A DNA stretch of 23,310 nt from IMG/VR virus record IMGVR_UViG_3300024520_000508, positions 1-23,310 of that record, one strand, 5' to 3'. This document shows, in pieces, positions 15,388 to 22,015 of this stretch. Both the position numbers and the translations under genes were made by a program. Within the stretch, counting starts at the first letter, position 1, and each line of letters opens with the position of its first letter. The DNA is from a virus. The notes beneath the pieces are model-generated. The model was not told the origin of the DNA. It saw only the letters and a list, made by a program, of their open reading frames with translations, and searched no databases.

Positions 15388-16862
15388 TATCTTCTTGCCC
15401 CTGATCCCATTCGGCCTAATGTTTTCGGTGTGATTACTGGTCGTTTGATTCCAATATTTCCGATTGGCACGGCAAACCTTCTCATCATGTAAGCATATCT
15501 TGCAGCATCAAGCATATCATCCATAACCTTTACTATCTTTACTTTCTCAGCGCCTTCGCTTGTTCGCACAAGCGCCCTATGATATTGCCGGTGCTCCTGC
15601 ATGTATTCGGGTTGCCCGCGAAAAACCTTATAAGTTCCATTGCCTTGTCTGGTACTTATCTCATATAGCCCATTGCCGACAGACACACCACCATTCGGCC
15701 ATGTGGCATGCTCATGAAGAAGAGAAAAGCCCGCATTTATCCAGTTTTGTTTCTGCTGCATGGCAACATCTTTGCCTTTTTCGCCATTCAATCCGTCAGC
15801 GGGCCACGCTACAGGGACAGCCGCCGCCCAATGCTTAATCGCTCCCCATGCGTTATTAGCGCTACACCGTGATTGTTTCCACGAATTAATAACATAGATT
15901 ATATCATTATCCGGGTTAATCGCCAATTTAACAAACGCTTGCGGGTGGTGGTCTCCGAAATCCATGCCGATAATCACCGGCCAAAATTCAGGAATCGGAA
16001 ACGGAGCACACAGTATATAATCATCGGCTATATCGTATATGCGCCCATGTCCGAGCATGGGTTCGCCCTCTGATCTCATTTTGCGTTGATACGCTGGATA
16101 TTGAGCGAGAACCCTCTCTTTTTTCTCTTCCGTCATGTGGGGGGCTTCATTCCACCCCACTTGCATATATGATTGAGCTTTTGACGGCGTATCACTAAAT
16201 TGAATAACGAGTTCGGTACGGCCATTCTCAGGCGTAAATGTATAAATTATTCTACCGCCCTTGCCATTGTCACCGTTAATTGTCCGGGTCAATAGCTGCG
16301 GTCTTATGCTCTGGTCTTTTGGCTCTTCATCAACATGCACCCAATCAACAACATCACCCATGATTGCGTGCTGGCCCTGCGTGTATGACCAAAACTGAAC
16401 GACTGATGTTCCGCCCTTATGCTTAACGCGCACCGTCCGCATGGCATTGACTGTACCCTGTGCGGACTCCCAGCTTATTATCTTGTCGGCTGATATCAAC
16501 CCGCCGTCAAAACCTTGCTGCGGTGTGTATGCCCCGAATAAAGCGTTTTGCAACAGGTCTCTTGATTTCTCCATAGAGTAACCAAGGCACCAAATAACCG
16601 GTGGACTATCAAATTTATAGCCGGGGTAATCTTCAGGGTATTCGCCGGTTAGGTGATAAGCGTCAATCGTTGTGCCTACTCTGGTCTTGCCGATCTGATT
16701 TGCTGCACACAGACAGCTTTCAAAATAGTTGGCTGTGTTCTCGCAAAATTTGCGCTGCCAATCGTACCACGCGCTGTAATATCGTGACAGCTTCGCCGCT
16801 TCGTATCTGCGCTCTTTCTCCTCAAGTAGCTGTATGAGTTCTATTTTATCAGCCTTCGTCAT
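15387..16862 (-). CDS. terL: Terminase large subunit (P22 gp2-like)
   Basis: This 491-residue protein (P22 gp2 has 499) is the packaging motor and headful nuclease. The N-terminal ATPase shows Walker A AANQIGKT (53-60), Walker B WVHVDEE (174-180) with the catalytic Glu pair, and a coupling motif TFTPE (208-212). The C-terminal RNase H-like nuclease shows IGMDFGDHHP with Asp301 and DDMLDAARYAYM with Asp452 as likely metal ligands. ATG 16862 lies inside the end of the small-terminase gene (14-nt overlap), typical of co-translated terminase pairs. By homology to P22, headful packaging from a pac site is expected. A pac site would often lie within or near the small-terminase gene, but I could not identify one. 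Confidence 0.95.
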   Translation of the reverse strand: MTKADKIELIQLLEEKERRYEAAKLSRYYSAWYDWQRKFCENTANYFESCLCAANQIGKTRVGTTIDAYHLTGEYPEDYPGYKFDSPPVIWCLGYSMEKSRDLLQNALFGAYTPQQGFDGGLISADKIISWESAQGTVNAMRTVRVKHKGGTSVVQFWSYTQGQHAIMGDVVDWVHVDEEPKDQSIRPQLLTRTINGDNGKGGRIIYTFTPENGRTELVIQFSDTPSKAQSYMQVGWNEAPHMTEEKKERVLAQYPAYQRKMRSEGEPMLGHGRIYDIADDYILCAPFPIPEFWPVIIGMDFGDHHPQAFVKLAINPDNDIIYVINSWKQSRCSANNAWGAIKHWAAAVPVAWPADGLNGEKGKDVAMQQKQNWINAGFSLLHEHATWPNGGVSVGNGLYEISTRQGNGTYKVFRGQPEYMQEHRQYHRALVRTSEGAEKVKIVKVMDDMLDAARYAYMMRRFAVPIGNIGIKRPVITPKTLGRMGSGARR

Positions 16863-17352
16863 CGCTCTTTGACTGTAAAACTTTTATTCGTTCGTCAAGT
16901 TCTTCGGTTGTCGCTGAATTGAACTTATCTTTGTTTGTTGTCTCGCTCCTATCTTTCAGCCCTAAATCACGGGCAATAATGCTTGAATTATAAAGCCCTA
17001 CCGCCGCCATATCGTACTTCTGCTCATATATAATATCTTCTACGTGTGTGACGATATTAATAAAATCTTGTTTTATTTTAAGGTCTTCGTTCTCTTTCAG
17101 CTTTTCAATCACAGTCCAATTGCAAACACCGCAAAATCGCGCAAACTCATTTTTTTTGAATGGTCTTGGTATCTTATAAAAAACTGTGGCGGCGTCTTTT
17201 CCCTTAAAATCCATCTTTTCAATGGGGTTATCAACACACCACTGAAAATACTCATCCGCAGCTTTAACCAGGAATTTAGGGTCTTGGATGATCTTTCCGC
17301 GGCCATGCTTCGACCGTGCTTTCCAGAATTGATTGCCTTTAGGTGCTACCAT
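16849..17352 (-). CDS. terS: Terminase small subunit (P22 gp3-like, GP3_package family)
   Basis: The protein has 167 residues from ATG 17352; GTG 17361 would add three. The N-terminus MVAPKGNQFWKARSKHGRGK closely follows the P22/Sf6-type start APKGNxFWxARSxHGRxPxF. Further matches are DEYFQWCVDNPIE (family EYFEWVEANPLWE), the HTH-like EFARFCGVCNWTVIEKLKEN, VTHVEDIIYEQKYDMAAVG and the hallmark NSSIIARDLGLKDRSE (family NANIIARDLGLK). The C-terminal tail EELDERIKVLQ probably contacts the large subunit. In this family a ring of about nine subunits recognises pac and regulates gp2. The start overlaps the preceding short gene, consistent with coupling. Confidence 0.95.
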   Translation of the reverse strand: MVAPKGNQFWKARSKHGRGKIIQDPKFLVKAADEYFQWCVDNPIEKMDFKGKDAATVFYKIPRPFKKNEFARFCGVCNWTVIEKLKENEDLKIKQDFINIVTHVEDIIYEQKYDMAAVGLYNSSIIARDLGLKDRSETTNKDKFNSATTEELDERIKVLQSKSDDEG

Positions 17353-17518
17353 TCCAACCACTCACTATTTTTATATTTTTGGCTGGGAATGCATGGGCTG
17401 TCATGTCGTTCTCCCTAAACCATTCGTTTGCCGCTTTTATACCTCTTGCAATCGCCGCTTCAACGCTCTCAAACTTCAATGGCCTACCGCCTGCGTGCTT
17501 TTCTTTAGGTGCTTCCAT
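17339..17518 (-). CDS. 59-residue GGRP-motif protein upstream of small terminase
   Basis: ATG 17518 overlaps the previous stop as TAATG, and the gene runs slightly into the small-terminase start. The protein begins MEAPKEKHAGGRPLKFESVE and continues with a helix AAIARGIKAANEWFREND. GGRPxKF followed by a helix is typical of the N-terminal arm and first helix of small-terminase or other phage HTH proteins, yet the protein stops soon after, without a full HTH. It may be a truncated terminase-like DNA-binding protein or a small regulator. Coupling on both sides argues that it is really translated. Confidence 0.65.
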   Translation of the reverse strand: MEAPKEKHAGGRPLKFESVEAAIARGIKAANEWFRENDMTAHAFPAKNIKIVSGWNGST

Positions 17519-18015
17519 TATTCCCACATATGCCGACAAAGTCGAATAGTTATATCCATAAAACCCTCACCATCGCCTAAAAAATCAAGTCCGATATCTG
17601 ATTCTATCCCGTCATAATACCCGCATAGGCAATAGTTGTTGTCGTATTCTCTTCCGCATTCGGGACACACTGCTTTACTATAAGAAAAATAATTCAAGTG
17701 GCTCATCTCAAGCGGCAAGGCGTTTTGTAAGGCTTTAAACTTTTCCCTTGATTTAACATTTCCGTAAAAGCATAACCGACATTGTAATGCCTGTTCGTAT
17801 GGACTTTCTCCGTGTACATCGAAAACGACAACAGCATCGTGAGGTATGGAATAATCGTTTGCCGTAGTCTGTAGGGCGTCACGTATGTGTTGTGTGAGTT
17901 CGGCTTTCACCTCAGACACGGGCAGATATAACAGCAAATTCCACAAGTCATCCTTGTCGCCTGTTCCATGATTTGTGATATCGCCACCGTATACTATTTT
18001 AGGGTAACGTCTCAT
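17518..18015 (-). CDS. Unknown protein with C-terminal zinc-ribbon-like cysteines
   Basis: This protein has 165 residues. The start is ATG 18015 because it overlaps the stop of the membrane-protein gene (ATGA); an upstream start would read through that gene. The N-terminal part (RRYPKIVYGGDITNHG) is followed by helical and mixed sequence. The C-terminal third has CPECGREYDNNYCLCG (CxxC...CxC), which could bind zinc, then an acidic GDGEGFMDITIR tail. I do not recognise the family. It lies between a possible holin and the terminase genes, where P22 keeps lysis genes, but nothing suggests an endolysin. Confidence 0.7.
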   Translation of the reverse strand: MRRYPKIVYGGDITNHGTGDKDDLWNLLLYLPVSEVKAELTQHIRDALQTTANDYSIPHDAVVVFDVHGESPYEQALQCRLCFYGNVKSREKFKALQNALPLEMSHLNYFSYSKAVCPECGREYDNNYCLCGYYDGIESDIGLDFLGDGEGFMDITIRLCRHMWE

Positions 18016-18170
18016 TTCAAATAGCTCCAAACAGTAAGCCCAGCAACCCCAGCCCCGCAAACAACGCCGCTTATTGTCCACCCCACAAACAGCAATATCC
18101 CCATAATGAGAATCAGGAACATGTGGATTGTGAAAACGACCGGCCTTTTAATTTTCTTTTTGTTTTCCAC
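18012..18170 (-). CDS. 52-residue membrane protein, holin-like position
   Basis: This frame starts with GTG 18170, preceded by GAGAGG seven to eight nt upstream, and ends in a TGA that overlaps the next ATG (ATGA). The N-terminus is MENKKKIKRP (positive), followed by hydrophobic residues 11-30 (VVFTIHMFLILIMGILLFVG) and 33-51 (ISGVVCGAGVAGLTVWSYL), suggesting two tight transmembrane helices or one long one. Small two-helix membrane proteins just before terminase are often holins or antiholins, and in P22 the lysis cassette is located here. No endolysin or spanin is next to it, so a holin role is only plausible. The gene is below common length cut-offs and easily missed. Confidence 0.7.
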   Translation of the reverse strand: MENKKKIKRPVVFTIHMFLILIMGILLFVGWTISGVVCGAGVAGLTVWSYLK

Positions 18171-18248
18171 GACCTAACCTCTCTTTTCAAACGAAAAAGA
18201 ACGTAATCGGCTTCAAGCTCGACCACGTTTCTTTTCGATCCAACTTTT

Positions 18249-18347
18249 TTATTTTTTATAGGATACTGGATAATAAGACCGCTTTTTGCCAGGTTTTTTA
18301 TTGCTGGTTTTCTTTCCTTGATGCCCTTTTTTCTTACCGTAAGCCAT
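18249..18347 (-). CDS. 32-residue Lys-rich basic peptide, first gene after the late promoter
   Basis: ATG 18347 has a GGAGAG ribosome site 5 nt upstream, and the frame ends at TAA 18249-18251. The peptide begins MAYGKKKGHQGKKTSNKKPG and ends KRSYYPVSYKK. About 40 percent of residues are Lys or Arg, with Gly and Tyr. Short MAYGKKK-type peptides are familiar in phage genomes, but their role is unknown; nucleic-acid binding is a guess from charge. It is the first frame with a good ribosome site after the promoter at 18495-18524. Confidence 0.65.
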   Translation of the reverse strand: MAYGKKKGHQGKKTSNKKPGKKRSYYPVSYKK

Positions 18348-18418
18348 GATTCTCTCCATTTTTTATTGTTCGCAGGGCTTTGACTCCACAACCAGCGGTT
18401 CAACCGTTCTAACTGATT

Positions 18419-18462
18419 AAAAAACAAACGCTGGACGCTGCCCGGTTCTTGCACCCCACAGC
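18419..18462 (-). promoter_or_regulatory. Terminator-like hairpin in the late leader (possible antitermination site)
   Basis: In the minus-strand transcript GCUGuG (18457-18462) can pair with CCAGC (18430-18434), with a further inner GGU/ACC pairing. The hairpin is followed at once by UUUGUUUUUU (18429-18420). This lies about 30-70 nt after the predicted start of transcription and before the first gene. The stem is short and bulged, so termination would be partial. Lambdoid phages including P22 terminate late leaders this way until a Q-like protein acts; no Q homologue is recognisable here. The rest of the 206-nt gap (18348-18553) shows only this leader and the promoter. Confidence 0.35.
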
Positions 18463-18494
18463 CTGATTTAACAGGAGTTTGTAATGACAAAGCG

Positions 18495-18524
18495 ACTATA
18501 ACACGAAATTACTTTTAAAGTCAA
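18495..18524 (-). promoter_or_regulatory. Sigma70-type late promoter
   Basis: On the minus strand, TTGACT (-35, 18519-18524) is separated by 18 nt from TATAGT (-10, 18495-18500). Shifting the -10 by one gives TTATAG with 17 nt. Transcription would begin near 18488 and run left through the lysis/packaging/head/tail genes. It lies directly after the last middle gene (stop at 18554) and before the first late one. This is the best promoter I see in the window. Confidence 0.75.
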
Positions 18525-18553
18525 GGGCTTTCCCATCCTGCTTCCCTAACACG

Positions 18554-18775
18554 CTAAATAGTGAAGCCCAAATGATGGTTGAAGACATACCCGGTCGGCA
18601 ATTTTTCTCTTGTTTTCACCGCCTTTCCGCCCGTATCCTTTCTCATCCATGCCCTGTGTGTTATCTCCGCGTTCGGCACTTTCGCATAAAATCCACACGT
18701 TGCCACATATCCAACATCGTCGGCCATACAACACCCCTGCTGCCCCTTACGGCACGTCCTACATTTCTTGAGCAC
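18554..18775 (-). CDS. Small Cys-rich protein of unknown function
   Basis: This 73-residue protein has its start fixed by AAGGAGG (18783-18789) placed 7 nt before GTG 18775. The N-terminus MLKKCRTCRKGQQGCC has CxxC and CC, with a further Cys at residue 27, so metal binding is possible. The remainder is basic and polar, ending in VFNHHLGFTI. Another frame over the same bases (start at 18734) has no comparable ribosome site and I discount it. The function is unknown. It is the last gene before the late promoter. Confidence 0.6.
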   Translation of the reverse strand: MLKKCRTCRKGQQGCCMADDVGYVATCGFYAKVPNAEITHRAWMRKDTGGKAVKTREKLPTGYVFNHHLGFTI

Positions 18776-18842
18776 TCCTTTACCTCCTTATGTGTACCAT
18801 GCTGCCAACACCAGCAAAATGGTTCAGCACTTATTTATATTA

Positions 18843-19055
18843 TTATATCAATCCTTTATCAATAGCCAGCCATTCAGGTATAGATATTTCCGTGTTAAAT
18901 TCTCCCGCGTTTTCACTTACCGTAATTTCAGATACCTGTGATTCCGGAAGCCACATTTCTTCTCCGGTTGATTCCTCGTGAAAAAGAATCGCCATATCAG
19001 TCTCCCGTACGATCTTGCCCATAAAAAGGTGCTCGTCCCTATCGTTGTAACCCAT
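18843..19055 (-). CDS. Small acidic conserved-type phage protein
   Basis: This protein has 70 residues. ATG 19055 is preceded by AAAGGAG about 7 nt upstream. The pattern KIVRETDMAILF...GEEMWLPESQV, an acidic strand, then ISIPEWLAIDKGLI at the C-terminus resembles a small beta-barrel-like phage protein that I have seen in many phages (motif WLPxSQ ... PEWLAxxKGLI), with no known function. It is probably soluble and is transcribed with the replication-side genes. Confidence 0.75.
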   Translation of the reverse strand: MGYNDRDEHLFMGKIVRETDMAILFHEESTGEEMWLPESQVSEITVSENAGEFNTEISIPEWLAIDKGLI

Positions 19056-19114
19056 CTTGCTACTCCTTTCACTATGTTATTTCAAGCCTTTTAGCTGGAC
19101 GGAGCAAAAATCCG

Positions 19115-19648
19115 CTAATCTGGCACACCCGCCGCCGAATCCGGCACAGAATCAAGAATAAACTTTACAAATTCATCCCCACCGGCAACATGCGCCCACC
19201 CTTCAAATAAGCCATCAAAGCTATCCCGCGGATAAATCGGCATACCTTCAGGGTTGCCCCACATTGCCCCGATACCGCCGATCCCGTTAGTTTTATGATA
19301 TTCAGGGAATATGGCACCACCCGGCAGCAAGGTATATTGCCTTATAACTAGTCTGCTCCCGCATTCGACTACAGCACAAAATTGCACGCCAAAATAGGTT
19401 TTTCCCTGTTTACACACTTGCATTCCATTTTCTACGCTCACCACTTCCCCCGCACTATTTATCATAGCTTTGCGGGTACGGTCTCCAAAGTTTTGAATTT
19501 TCGGATCGTGCATTTGTTTCGTGAGGAGCAGAGAACCAGCGGGAATTGTTGCACCACACATTTGATAATAAAAATCGTCCACGCCATCAGCCCCCGCAAG
19601 GGCGATAGGAACCAAAAACACCAGCAATACAAAAATCAACTTTTTCAT
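19115..19648 (-). CDS. Secreted or periplasmic protein of unknown function
   Basis: This 177-residue protein starts at ATG 19648, overlapping the resolvase stop (ATGA). It has a classical signal peptide: MKK, a hydrophobic core LIFVLLVFLVPIA, and a likely cut after ALA at residue 18. The mature part has four Cys (31, 79, 91, 96), which could form two disulfides outside the cytoplasm, and is rich in Gly and aromatic residues, with no second membrane segment. I do not recognise a family. No lysozyme, peptidase or lipoprotein motif is visible. Export from a phage early or middle gene suggests host-envelope modification such as exclusion or a lysogenic trait, which is inference. Confidence 0.75.
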   Translation of the reverse strand: MKKLIFVLLVFLVPIALAGADGVDDFYYQMCGATIPAGSLLLTKQMHDPKIQNFGDRTRKAMINSAGEVVSVENGMQVCKQGKTYFGVQFCAVVECGSRLVIRQYTLLPGGAIFPEYHKTNGIGGIGAMWGNPEGMPIYPRDSFDGLFEGWAHVAGGDEFVKFILDSVPDSAAGVPD

Positions 19649-20124
19649 GATAGAACCCTTTCTTTTTTGTTAACATCCGGCAACCCAAAAACCAGCCCCC
19701 ACGCATCCCGTTTATGCTGGTTAGTGTTGCCACCTTTCCACCCTGTACACCCGACGAAATCTTTATGGCCCACGTTGACCAGGCTATATTTTGTTGGCCT
19801 AATTAACTGATATTTAACTTGATTCATCTCGAAAAACTCAGCCCACAGCGAGCAATCACGCTTAACCGATCCAACATTTTGAGAACGCCGGTCACGCTCC
19901 GCCCCTCTCAATATTCCAAAAGTCGGTTTATTTTTCCGTGCGTCTTCTATCCTCACTTCTCTAATCATCCCGATCCGTTCGGAAAAAAAAGCGCATGCCT
20001 GCCAAAATGTGAGGCTGTGTAACTCGAATTCTGACTGGGAATAATATAAACAAATCCCAGTACTTACGCCGGGATCGACCCCAATAATACACTTTCTGTC
20101 ACTATATTTTGCTTGTTTTTCCAT
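19645..20124 (-). CDS. RuvC-like Holliday junction resolvase
   Basis: The protein has 159 residues from ATG 20124, which has GGAGG 10 nt upstream; a TTG at 20133 would lie almost on the ribosome site. The RNase H-like fold of phage RuvC-type resolvases is visible: strand IIGVDPGVSTGICLY with Asp17, Glu60/Asp61 in VRIEDAR, a helix SVKRDCSLWAEFFEMN leading to the LIRPTK strand, and the final NQHKRDAWGLVFGL helix with Asp140. These acidic residues are the expected metal ligands. The enzyme would cut branched DNA during recombination or before packaging. It replaces the RusA-type resolvase found in some lambdoid phages. Confidence 0.88.
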   Translation of the reverse strand: MEKQAKYSDRKCIIGVDPGVSTGICLYYSQSEFELHSLTFWQACAFFSERIGMIREVRIEDARKNKPTFGILRGAERDRRSQNVGSVKRDCSLWAEFFEMNQVKYQLIRPTKYSLVNVGHKDFVGCTGWKGGNTNQHKRDAWGLVFGLPDVNKKERVLS

Positions 20125-20146
20125 GCCTCTCAAACCTCCCCAAATT

Positions 20147-20185
20147 CACCACACGCAGCGTTTATCTTTTTTGCTGTGCGTGGTG
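20147..20185 (-). promoter_or_regulatory. 13-bp inverted repeat upstream of the resolvase gene
   Basis: CACCACACGCAGC (20147-20159) and GCTGTGCGTGGTG (20173-20185) pair with 11 Watson-Crick pairs, one G-U and one mismatch around a 13-nt A-rich loop. No T run follows on either strand, so a simple terminator is unlikely. It sits 23 nt before the resolvase ATG and could be an operator or an mRNA structure near the ribosome site. The rest of the 190-nt gap holds only an open frame without a start codon (20229-20342). Confidence 0.6.
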
Positions 20186-20314
20186 GATAAAAATTGTTTG
20201 CGTTTAACTGTGAAAACCTCACGCACTACCTGAGACCGTATTCTCCTATAGTCTCCCATGAGTCGTAAACAAATTCTTTTTCATCTTCAAAAACTTCGAA
20301 CCCATCTCCTTTCC

Positions 20315-21082
20315 CTATTCTGTGGGAACAGGTCCGATCCCATCAAGGCTATGATATATATAGTTGGTCAGACTCATCCCTTTTCGCCCTATCCGATTTA
20401 CCCCGCCATCCCGGAACGCCGTATACTCGGCAACCGATACAGGCACCTTTGTTCTCGGCTCTGTCTCGCGAATAAAAGCGTACCTGCATTTTTGTTGGTC
20501 CCCTACGCGCCGATGGTAGATATCCCCGCCGGTTTTATAATTTCCAAAATCATAAGAATATGTTTCTCTATCCGTAAAAAATTCTCCGTCAAATTCTTTA
20601 TTTACCTGGACTACCTCGGAGAATTCTTTTTTTGTCGGCAGCCGATAAATATATTTACTACACTTCGACAATTCCGCAGCAGCTTTCACAACACAGCCGT
20701 ATGACATTCTTTCAGGATACGGCCAACACTGGCCCGGCTTTGGGAAACACCACACTTTTCCGGTCTTATTATCCCTGTGATACCTCCCGTTTTCGTCGAT
20801 GGGTTGAAAGCGGTTAGCTTCGGACTCCTCTTCGTGTCTAATCATAGCCTCCTCGACGCCCCAACACACACAACTTTCCGGGCATGTTAAGACGTCTCCT
20901 CTGTGTGTTTGAACCGCCGCCGATAGCGATGCATATAATTTTTTTACTGATATCTCTGATTTGTCAGCGGGTATCGCCCCCGGCTTTTCATCATCCGGAT
21001 ATTCATCAATCATCGTATCTATCATGGCTAACAACCCCGCCACACCCTGCCTACATGCAATAATTTTTTCAAGCTCAGTCAT
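20315..21082 (-). CDS. Large unknown protein of the replication-side operon
   Basis: This 255-residue protein starts at ATG 21082, which overlaps the preceding stop (ATGA) and has GGAG 10 nt upstream. A helical N-terminus (about 1-60) is followed by CPESCVCWGVEEAM (68-81) with three Cys, then GRYHRDNKTGKVWCFPKPGQCWPYPERMSYGC, dense in aromatic and Cys residues. A mixed C-terminal half contains KTGGDIYHRRVGDQQKCRYAF and GGVNRIGRKGMS. The middle could be a metal- or sugar-binding fold, but I cannot assign a family. No membrane segment is seen. The C-terminus may be altered by a frameshift, because a protein-like frame continues past its stop (see findings). Confidence 0.65.
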   Translation of the reverse strand: MTELEKIIACRQGVAGLLAMIDTMIDEYPDDEKPGAIPADKSEISVKKLYASLSAAVQTHRGDVLTCPESCVCWGVEEAMIRHEEESEANRFQPIDENGRYHRDNKTGKVWCFPKPGQCWPYPERMSYGCVVKAAAELSKCSKYIYRLPTKKEFSEVVQVNKEFDGEFFTDRETYSYDFGNYKTGGDIYHRRVGDQQKCRYAFIRETEPRTKVPVSVAEYTAFRDGGVNRIGRKGMSLTNYIYHSLDGIGPVPTE

Positions 21083-21348
21083 GGTTTATTAACTCCTTCC
21101 TTTGCGGCAAGGTATAAAACCAAATACCCCGCCAAATCTTTTATTGTGTCGTCTGTGGGCTGTGCGCCCTTGATTATACGGGCCAGCTTGTCGTCGATCC
21201 TAACCCGTATCTGTTCCGTTGTGTCTGACTTTGCAAATATACGTACAGGCTCAAAGATACTTGATCCATACCCCTTGTTTTTTTCTACAAGAAAATTTGC
21301 AAGCTCCTGGCATGCATTTCTTATTTTTTGCTCGTCTGGTGAACTCAT
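21079..21348 (-). CDS. DUF1599/Nmad1-like protein (nucleotide-modification associated)
   Basis: The protein has 89 residues from ATG 21348, which overlaps the upstream stop (ATGA); a GTG ten codons earlier is less likely. The family signature is clear: EKNKGYGSSIFEP (22-34), IRVRIDDKLARIIKG (47-61) and DDTIKDLAGYLVLYLAAKEG (66-85). Members are small helical proteins related to MazG-type nucleotide-binding folds, found with phage base-modification or nucleotide genes. A role handling nucleotides during replication is plausible, but no modification enzyme is seen in this window. Confidence 0.82.
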   Translation of the reverse strand: MSSPDEQKIRNACQELANFLVEKNKGYGSSIFEPVRIFAKSDTTEQIRVRIDDKLARIIKGAQPTDDTIKDLAGYLVLYLAAKEGVNKP

Positions 21349-21578
21349 TTTGCTTCTTTCTCCATTGATTTCAAGCACCGCTTACAAACCGCATACCACG
21401 GATCCGGTGAAGCCGACACACGGCTATTTTCGTTCCATATCGGCTCGAATCGGATGGCGCCGCAATAGCTGGACACCTTTTTTTTAAACAGTGCCTTGGC
21501 TATGTGGCTGCGTTTTGTTTGGTGCAGGTTGATATACATTGTGTACGTGTCGCTGAAGTCTGCGCCGGGGCTAGTCAT
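21345..21578 (-). CDS. Small basic Cys-containing protein
   Basis: This 77-residue protein starts at ATG 21578, overlapping the preceding stop (ATGA). It has a Lys/Arg/His-rich first half (QTKRSHIAKALFKKKV), then SSYCGAIRFEPIW and a C-terminal WYAVCKRCLKSMEKEAK with CxxC. Three Cys in a short basic protein suggest a treble-clef-like or HNH-like zinc site, but one ligand is missing from an obvious set. The family is not recognised. Coupling on both sides supports it as a real gene. Confidence 0.65.
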   Translation of the reverse strand: MTSPGADFSDTYTMYINLHQTKRSHIAKALFKKKVSSYCGAIRFEPIWNENSRVSASPDPWYAVCKRCLKSMEKEAK

Positions 21579-21988
21579 TTTGATTGCTCGCTTTCTCGCT
21601 CAGATTTCTTTTTCACACAAAAACAACACGATTCACACAATGGTTCGTGTTTTTGCCCCACCTCGTGGCGCATCCAAAGTGCGTCTTTTACGGCATCGCC
21701 GCTTAACAGCCTATAAATAATGTCTTCTCTTTTTGTTGTCTCGCCGGACACCTCATCAACAAACCTAACACACTTCACGTCAACATTTCGGATTTCTCCC
21801 TGATCATCAAGAATCAACGCAGTCGAAAAAGAAATGCCCGCCTCATCTGAATATTCACCGTCTATCCCAAAATCCAAAAGTCGTCCCGTTTTTTCGTTTT
21901 TCCTATCCGTTACCAGCCTTCCGTCATCGTTTTCGTATGAGTGGTTTTCCCAGTATAAGACTTTTTTTAAAAATAATTCTTTATTCAT
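21575..21988 (-). CDS. Unknown soluble protein with C-terminal Cys cluster
   Basis: This 137-residue protein has an excellent ribosome site (GGAGG, then 7 nt, then ATG 21988). It has a helical N-terminus (MNKELFLKKVLYWENHSYEN), then an acidic beta-type region (GRLLDFGIDGEYSDEAGISF, LILDDQGEIRNVDVKCVRFV), a helix at about 90-110, and CESCCFCVKKKSERESEQSK at the end. The terminal Cys cluster with a basic tail could bind metal or nucleic acid. I do not recognise it. It begins a tightly coupled run of four genes ending at 20315. Confidence 0.7.
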   Translation of the reverse strand: MNKELFLKKVLYWENHSYENDDGRLVTDRKNEKTGRLLDFGIDGEYSDEAGISFSTALILDDQGEIRNVDVKCVRFVDEVSGETTKREDIIYRLLSGDAVKDALWMRHEVGQKHEPLCESCCFCVKKKSERESEQSK

Positions 21989-22015
21989 TTTTTATCCTCC
22001 GCGAGCTTAAATTGT

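Noticed and set aside
18360-18470. tRNA-like words (GGTTCAA, GGTTCTTGC) in the late leader
   Set aside because: No acceptor stem, D-arm or proper T-stem could be paired on either strand.
18113-18490. 125-residue minus-strand frame across the late leader
   Set aside because: Its start lies about where transcription from the predicted promoter would begin, it has no ribosome site, and it overlaps two short genes with good ribosome sites in other frames. An internal GTG at 18226 would give a 37-residue version, too weakly supported to list.
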